Part shown: positions 58,336 to 64,000 of the stretch, piece after piece
How positions within the stretch are numbered: the stretch's first letter is position 1
How the letters are laid out: each line of letters starts with the position of its first letter
Source of the DNA: Hepsetus odoe
Taxonomy: Eukaryota; Chordata; Actinopteri; Characiformes; Hepsetidae
DNA length: 64,000 nt
Reading direction: 5' to 3'
NCBI GenBank assembly: GCA_017165825.1
Contig: CM029368.1
Coordinates: 3,152,030 to 3,216,029, forward strand
Notes under the pieces: generated by a model
Told to the model about the DNA's origin: nothing
What the model saw: the letters and a program-made list of their open reading frames with translations, nothing else
Database searches by the model: none
Program-made: the position numbers and the translations under genes

Positions 58336-59101
58336 CTGCACGCCAGCAGAAATCAGATCAGAATGTCTGCCCTGCCTTTCTGTCCTCGTCTTGCTGGAAA
58401 ACGTAAAGCTGTTTGTGTCGATACAAAATACGTTCCTTGTCAAAGCTTTGTGCAAAGCTTTCGTCCGTTAGCCCCGTGCAGTTTTCACTAGATTCTTTCT
58501 TTTGTATTCTTTTATTTTGTTCTTTTTTTTGTATTATTTTTCTGCAGCCGGCCTGTTTCACAGCTGTAAAGGGAAATGGGGAAGATGCAAAAAACATTTA
58601 CGTTCATGCACCGACTGGATTTTTAATGGATTGTTTTAGTTATAGAAGAAAAAAAGCTTAAGAAATGTAATCGAGGAGGTTTTTGTTTTGTTTTATTTTT
58701 GTTTCTTTTTCCCTCTCCCCCCTCAAAATGTGTATTAAATCCCAGGCAACCTTGGTGCTCCTGAATATTTACAACATGCTGCATCCCTGCTGTTGGAGAT
58801 TCTCAGAAACCATGTTTATTCATAGAATCTGCCAAATTTGCATCCAGAAAAAACAGTCCTGAATTGTACTTTCCTTTTTCGGCATTTGAAATATTTCAGT
58901 GAAAACTCCAGTGGCTTTTCAACCTGTCGTATCTGCATGTCATCATCTCGTTAAGCACTGATCGGTAAACCTTTACTGAGCAGTGTGTGTTATTTTAGAC
59001 AATACTGAACAAGATCCTACTTCTGGGCTCGATTCCCTCCCTTGTGTCAGTGTGGTTTTCCCCAAAGAACATCAGGTGGATTAGATTATTTAATTTCCTC
59101 C

Positions 59102-59102
<1 letters not shown>

Positions 59103-59131
<29 letters not shown>
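59103..59131. repeat. (GT)n microsatellite
   Basis: About 14 GT units. Confidence 0.95.
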
Positions 59132-59135
<4 letters not shown>

Positions 59136-59234
59136 TGCACTGTAAAGGACTGCTGACCTGTTCAGGGTGTTTCTCTGAATTTTACTCTGGATGAATGTTT
59201 AGGCATCACTACAATGAAGGCCAGTGAGTATAAA

Positions 59235-59485
59235 GCAACGCTCACTCACTCACTCATTTTTATAGCCGCTTGTCCTTATTTTGGTTTTGGGGGGCTGGAG
59301 CCAATCCCAATTCTCACAGGGCGAAAGGCTCCGATCCACCTGACGTTCAGGTCTTTGGATGGTGGGTCAAAACAGGAGCTCCCGGAGGAAACGCACACGG
59401 GGAGAACATGTCCAACTACATGAACATGCCCCCCCCCGGGAATCGAAGCAGAACATTCTCGCTACCCACTGCACCGACGTGCTGC
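59235..59485 (-). mobile_element. tRNA-derived SINE, antisense
   Basis: On the - strand: GCAGCACGTCGGTGCAGTGG, a B-box-like GCTTCGATTCCCGGG, GTTCTCCCCGTGTGCGTTTC, CACCATCCAAAGACCTG, and a tail GACAAGCGGCTATAAAAATG then GAGTGAGTGAG. Same family as 55.8 kb. Confidence 0.83.
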
Positions 59486-60120
59486 CTATAAAGCAACATG
59501 ATGCATAAAATATGCTCTTCTCTCCCTCTCTACCACTGACTCTAACCGCAAGACTGATCTTATTACAAACATGTCCAAATACTTTTGGGGTCCCTTCCTG
59601 TAAAAGAGCAGCAACACTTTGCTTCAGAAAACATTACGTGTCATAGAAACCAATGGGCAGGTCTTGTTTTACAAATACGTTCTGCACAAATCTCTGTGTT
59701 AAAGGGCTCCTATCATGGACAACCTTTCCTTTTTTCAAGTTTTTACATGAAGGACTGTTTTCTAATATTAAAAAAAGTTCAAATTTACAAACACGCTGTT
59801 CAGAAAGTCCATATGTGGATACAGAGCTGTAAAAGAAACTCATTTTGAATGTATGTTTTGTGAGGTCACAGAAACACGTTTACGCATATCTGACTGTTCA
59901 GCCTAAACCGGTTCAGCCTATTTGACCTGTAATAATGTTCAACCCTGGACTGGTGGAGTGACATTGAAGGGGGTTGTGGGAAAAGTGATGGATTTGGGTC
60001 CTTTAACTGTTTTAGTGACGAGTAGAACGGAGAAGTGTGTGGAGTCCTGGATTCGTCTCCTTGCTGCTGTTTTGGTCATGTGGTTAGTGCATGCATCACA
60101 TACAGATGTACAGCAACAAC

Positions 60121-60148
60121 GGTGTGTGTGTGTGTGTGTGTGTGTGTG
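60121..60148. repeat. (TG)n microsatellite
   Basis: About 14 TG units. Confidence 0.95.
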
Positions 60149-60359
60149 GATTTGCATAAGAGACAGTGACGGCGTTAGTCGGAAAAACAGAGGTGCATAC
60201 CTCAGGGATGAGTTAGATCAGAGCAGCGGGAGGGGGAGAGGAAAGGAAGAGGGATGAGTTAGCTCTTTTATGCAGAGTTAAAACTCTCAATCACACACTC
60301 GGTCACACTCCTTCAACTCAACAGAACACAAACCCACAAGTCTGCCCATGTCCCTGCAG

Positions 60360-60480
60360 CACTCGCTGGCCACTTTATCAGAAACCCCTTCCTTGTAGCT
60401 CCACCTTGCTGGAGTGCTGTTCTAGAGACTGTGGCCTGCAGGGTGTGCTCGTTCCTCGAGCTCTTCATCACTGATCAGTC
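60360..60480. repeat. Dispersed repeat fragment
   Basis: Contains GGCCACTTTATCAGAAACCC, CTTGTAGCTCCACCTTGCTG and GACTGTGGCCTGCAGGGTGT, phrases I recognise from an abundant fish interspersed repeat. The class is not certain. Confidence 0.5.
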
Positions 60481-61539
60481 TGGGACCACACATCTGCGTT
60501 GTGCACTCAGTAACACACAATCGCTGTGATGAATGGGGTAGAGAATTCTGTCTAATATCAATGCAGGTCCTCTGAAGTGGGGTTGTCCCGAATACTTACA
60601 CTGGGATCTCCAGGTCTAAATGCTCGTTCATGCTCAGCATCAAATACTAGGCCTTCTGTCAGCAGTCCTCCAGAAGTTGTGGGACATTGAGGCCAGAAGA
60701 CACCCAGCTTGTACATGTTTATTGTGGGAAGCAGGGTATCGATGCTCCAGCTGAGATCGGAAAGCATTTGAAATGTTCACTTCATCTCATTTACGTGTTC
60801 AGCAGAAGCTTTTATCCAAAGTGAGGAACATTCAGGCTCCAGGTCAGTGAGCTGAGAAGTGAGAGTTACAGTTTAATAGAACAGAGTATGAGTTGAGGGA
60901 GGAGCTTTCTCAGAAGAGATGACCCTTCTTGAAGGTAGAGAGGGAATCCCTGCTCTGATAGAGTTCCAAGAGACTGCCGTGTGTGAAGGGATGGTGATGC
61001 CGGAGGACGATTGTGGTGAAGACGGAGTGAAAGCCTGTATGATGGAGTTTAAAAAGGAGCAGAAGTCACCCCGAAGGTGAGTGTATTGTATTTGATTCAG
61101 GCGGCCATCGGTGCCCAGTGGAGGTCACCTAGCAACCTCTTAAGGTTTTTATATTTTTGCCTCCTCCGTTATCGCCATCTTTGCTCCTGTCAGAAAATCT
61201 GCCCTCTAGTGGAGTATTGTGACACTGATAGGTTGAGCTTGTTGACTGGAACGGCACATCACTGACAGCTGGTTGTGTTTATGATTTATTTATAATGATA
61301 GAAAATAAACAATGGATGTTTTTCTTTTTGATCTTTTGAAGGGAATGGATCAATCAAGGATAAATGACTTCAAACAGAACATCCAGTTACTGTCACAAAC
61401 CACGGTTCTGATGCTGTTCAGTTTGTCATCTTATAGTCTTTCATCAGTGGTCAGTTTCTGTTGATGGATTATTCTCAGTTCAGCGGGGACATGGAGAGAC
61501 ACACACACACACACACACACTCTCAATAACAGGTCAGTG

Positions 61540-61690
61540 TCACTGCTGTGCTCAGAATGATCTGTGACCCAAATATTGTCTGCCCACTGAAGGTCCTGTG
61601 GCGGTCCTGACCATCGATGAAGGGGACAAACTAAAGTGCACTTATAATGTCAGGAGAGCTGATAAATGGACCAGAGTGAGCTGAAATATA
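61540..61690. repeat. Dispersed repeat fragment
   Basis: Contains GTGTCACTGCTGTGCTCAGA, GACCCAAATATTGTCTGCCC and CTGTGGCGGTCCTGACCATC, phrases of an abundant fish DNA-type repeat. Non-coding. Confidence 0.55.
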
Positions 61691-62672
61691 GGTGTTTTGA
61701 ATGTATTGCCTCCATTTGTGTTTGCAGTTCCTTTATTTATCCTCATGATCACTTGTGTGTGTGGTCTCACAGCCTGCCCTCCCAATAAGAAAAGCACTGG
61801 GGTTGCCATGTTTGTCCAGTTTTTTTGATGGGAGTCGTTTGCCTTTCCAGCACAACATCCTCCTCCATTCTTTTATGCTACCTTCATCTCCAAAAAGCCC
61901 TTTTTAAGAAGTGAGAGGGAACTGACGTTGGGCACAGCACAGGGAAAAGGGCTGTGTTGTATTCCTGACTGCATGCTGGGCTCCAGACAAACTGATTCAG
62001 AGTAACGGCAGTGAAGAGGCAATCTGCCTCGAATGTAATGGAGCTTTTTTTATAGGCTTACACAAGCAGTTCATTTACAAAAAGATCTAATGCTGCATTT
62101 CCTAATTCAGTCCTTTTGGACCTCCAGATGTTTGTCACAGCTCCAGGCACACATCCCCTCAATAATGAAGAATTCTGCAGCTTTAAACTGGCTGGCTCAT
62201 GTGTGTCTTATTAAAAACGCTGAGCATTTTTTATGCTTTGCTGGGAATCACCTTGTTGGTGCAAAAATAGTGTTTTCTGAGACTCAAACTATTTTATCTT
62301 CAGCGTATTGAGTAGATTAAAGGAAAGAAATGGTAACAAATGTTTTAGTGCTCCAAGCTGCAAAGTGTCTAATGATAGAAGGTTCTAGATAAAGGAGTTC
62401 CAACCCATCAGCATCAGCAGTAAATGAATCCCCTGCTCATCTGGAATCATCTGCTCCTGTTTCTTCACTGCTTCATGTCTTCAGTTAGACGCTTTGTTCT
62501 GCTTGAAGGTTCAGATGTAGATCACTGTGTGGATTAACCAACACAGAACTATCAAACTGCTCAGGTACAGAGACTGGACTGAACATGAGAGACAACAACA
62601 CTGTCCTTCAGGAAGCTCTGGAGAACTGGTTCTCATTAAAACATTAAAAATATCTGAAAATCTGGTGGTTTG

Positions 62673-63005
62673 GAAGCAAAGTGTGAGAAAATGAAGGGCT
62701 CGAGACTTTTACAGACTGGTACATCACACCTCGTCGCCGCGCACATATCGTCTCAGCTTAAAGTGGCTGTGAACTACTTTCTGCTGGAGAAAAAGAAACA
62801 CAATTAAAATGCAGAATGACCTGCCTGCAGTTCTGGCACTTTGCAGTCTGTCATAAAAACATTTTTTCCCTGTTCTTTCCTTTAATTTACACAATACGAC
62901 AGTTTGAGAGACATAAAATAAAAAAGAAATTGTAAAAAATTGCACCAGCATTGTCATTTCCAGCAAAATGTAACGAAATGAGGGGTTTCAAGACTTTTGC
63001 ACAGC
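62673..63005. repeat. Pair of about 45-bp direct repeats resembling MITE ends
   Basis: The segments at 62,673-62,716 and 62,960-63,005 share GAAATGAGGG-like and AGACTTTT(G/A)CACAG-like phrases in the same orientation. The second resembles the MITE end at 1,624 read outwards. Probably two remnants of one transposon family. Confidence 0.45.
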
Positions 63006-63207
63006 CCTGAAACTCTTCAAGAAAGCACAGCGGTTAATTGGCCACACATTATTAGCTGACAGTATTGCTTTCATCAAAACTCAAGTTACTTTTAATAATA
63101 AGCTCATAAAGATTTCTAGAAGCATCAGATTATGTGGTAGAACACGAAACACTCCAGAGCTGGGTGTGACACCCCTGGTGTATCAACTGAAAAGCCCTGT
63201 TCTTCAC

Positions 63208-63360
63208 CTCTCCTCTCGGTGATCTGCAGGTATCCTGTGGACAGGTAGTGCTCCATGTCCTGCTGAAACGCCTCCTCGAAAAACTTCTGCCTCTCCTTCC
63301 ACTTCACCTGCTGCGGCTGACCAGCCTCCGCCTCGGGGACCCTCTGAGCGTCCAGCTCCG
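63208..63360 (-). CDS. dtnbp1: dtnbp1 exon: end of coiled coil and KERQKFF motif
   Basis: On the - strand the acceptor tttcctccag precedes 63,360 and the donor gtgaag starts at 63,207. It reads AELDAQRVPEAEAGQPQQVK, then WKERQKFFEEAFQQDMEHYL and STGYLQITERR, with E completed by the next exon. Human has KLKERQKFFEEAFQQDMEQYL and STGYLQIAERR. The first third is variable but the AELDA start is conserved. It is 153 bp, phase 1 in and 1 out. Confidence 0.98.
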
Positions 63361-64000
63361 CTGGAGGAAAGAAGAGCGTAAGGAAGGTAAATGAAATGCA
63401 GGTGGCGTCTACTGGAAAGAAAACTGGACCAGCCAGTTTGGAGCAGTCGGAGCAACGATTGCAGGGACGAGAGATCGGGTCGTTAACCCTCAGCCGCAGA
63501 CGGAGTGTTTCTCATTGTATCTGGACTATTTTGGCAATCTTTATTGTTGCTCTGCATTTAACCCATCATGCACAAAGTGCAGCAGGGGACAGTCCTACGT
63601 CCAGCACCTCAAGAGCAGTGTTAGGAACGGTACCTTGCACAAGGGCTCACAAATTAACCACAACGTGCTTTAAAATCACGAGATGTCAAAGTTGATCTGT
63701 GTCTCAGGGATGTAGAGTCACAAACTGACATCACTGAACTCCAACCGTTCACCACGTTCCAGCAATAAGAGTCCCAAACACACATCTGCCCCCATTCTTC
63801 CTCCAGCCTCGCTCGACTGGTCATCCTGCACTGAGGCAGCACTAAACACTCGATGTTGTGAATCTCGCTGCAACCAAGACACACACACACGTAAGCAGTG
63901 CGCACAGTCAGAGCCTGGCTGATGATGTGATTGACCAGGACAGGGGAGCACACAGCTGCCTGGACCGTCCAGCATTTGTCTTTCCTTCAGTTGTGCTCCA
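63361..64000 (-). other. dtnbp1: dtnbp1 intron running off the right edge
   Basis: No dysbindin-like segment is found here. It includes a head-truncated antisense SINE (about 63,520-63,655). The rest is unassigned. Confidence 0.7.
63520..63655 (-). mobile_element. Partial tRNA-derived SINE, antisense
   Basis: On the - strand: CCCTTGTGCAAGGTACCGTT, CACTGCTCTTGAGGTGC and GATGGGTTAAATGCAGAGCA, in the same order as the 47.3-kb SINE. The tRNA-like head is missing. Confidence 0.7.

Larger units (their letters stand above)
56463..63207 (-). other. dtnbp1: 6.7-kb dtnbp1 intron
   Basis: Noncoding. It contains poly-T/A runs, an antisense LINE tail (57,285-57,600), a GT array (59,103-59,131), an inverted SINE (59,235-59,485), a TG array (60,121-60,148), and dispersed repeat fragments at about 60,360-60,480, 60,785-60,890, 61,540-61,690 and 62,670-63,010. 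Confidence 0.8.
53381..64000 (-). other. dtnbp1: dtnbp1 gene, 3' part (5' end lies beyond the right edge)
   Basis: Three - strand exons with correct phases read as the C-terminal half of dysbindin, including KERQKFFEEAFQQDME and SMSSMEVNVDMLEQMDLMD, both almost identical to mammals. Known role: dysbindin is a cytoplasmic coiled-coil subunit of BLOC-1, needed for lysosome-related organelles such as melanosomes and for synaptic vesicle traffic. The upstream exons with most of the coiled coil are outside the window. JARID2-DTNBP1 adjacency is also the mammalian order, which supports both calls. Confidence 0.95.

Noticed and set aside
59922..60257. Open frame of 111 codons
   Set aside because: It runs through a TG microsatellite and has no family match or splice context.
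63716..63871. Extra dtnbp1 exon after a ggttgcag acceptor on the - strand
   Set aside because: The translation in all three frames shows no dysbindin match and it stops soon; the AELDA exon already follows in the correct phase.

Overview
This is a vertebrate nuclear genomic window. It almost certainly comes from a ray-finned fish: large introns, GT-AG spliced exons whose conceptual proteins match known vertebrate proteins, very abundant CA/GT and CT/GA microsatellites, tRNA-derived SINEs and RTE-like LINE fragments of the kind common in teleosts. The species cannot be named from the sequence. There is no prokaryotic gene layout, and nearly all long open frames here are intronic or repeat-derived noise.

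Two genes lie tail to tail. On the + strand, positions 1 to about 52,700 hold all but the 5' end of jarid2, the catalytically dead Jumonji/ARID accessory subunit of Polycomb repressive complex 2. Seventeen coding exons can be placed, from the segment before the EED/SUZ12 contact peptides through JmjN/ARID, JmjC and the C-terminal C5HC2 zinc finger, then a 3' UTR of about 2.1 kb. On the - strand, from the right edge down to about 53,390, are the last three coding exons of dtnbp1 (dysbindin, BLOC-1 subunit). JARID2 next to DTNBP1 is the known vertebrate arrangement. The gap between the two poly(A) regions is only about 0.7 kb.

Layout: 1-28 kb is two giant jarid2 introns and three exons, rich in repeats (a MITE with long inverted ends, an RTE-like fragment, two worn-out minisatellite-like tracts, a SINE). 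28-40 kb carries the middle exons. 41-50.6 kb is a compact run of ARID, JmjC and zinc-finger exons. 50.6-52.7 kb is the jarid2 3' UTR. 53.4-64 kb is the dtnbp1 3' part, with large introns full of SINE and LINE tails.

The most notable observation is that the two central jarid2 exons (about 38,346-39,597) are still recognisable at the DNA level but are broken by many small insertions and deletions, mainly deletions, with a missing splice donor. All flanking exons except one are perfectly open. The exon at 27,963-28,208 has two smaller, mutually compensating frame breaks. Because the damage is mainly short indels rather than substitutions, local sequence or assembly error is the simplest explanation; real decay of the central region is the alternative. 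I did not find a convincing new gene system in the window.
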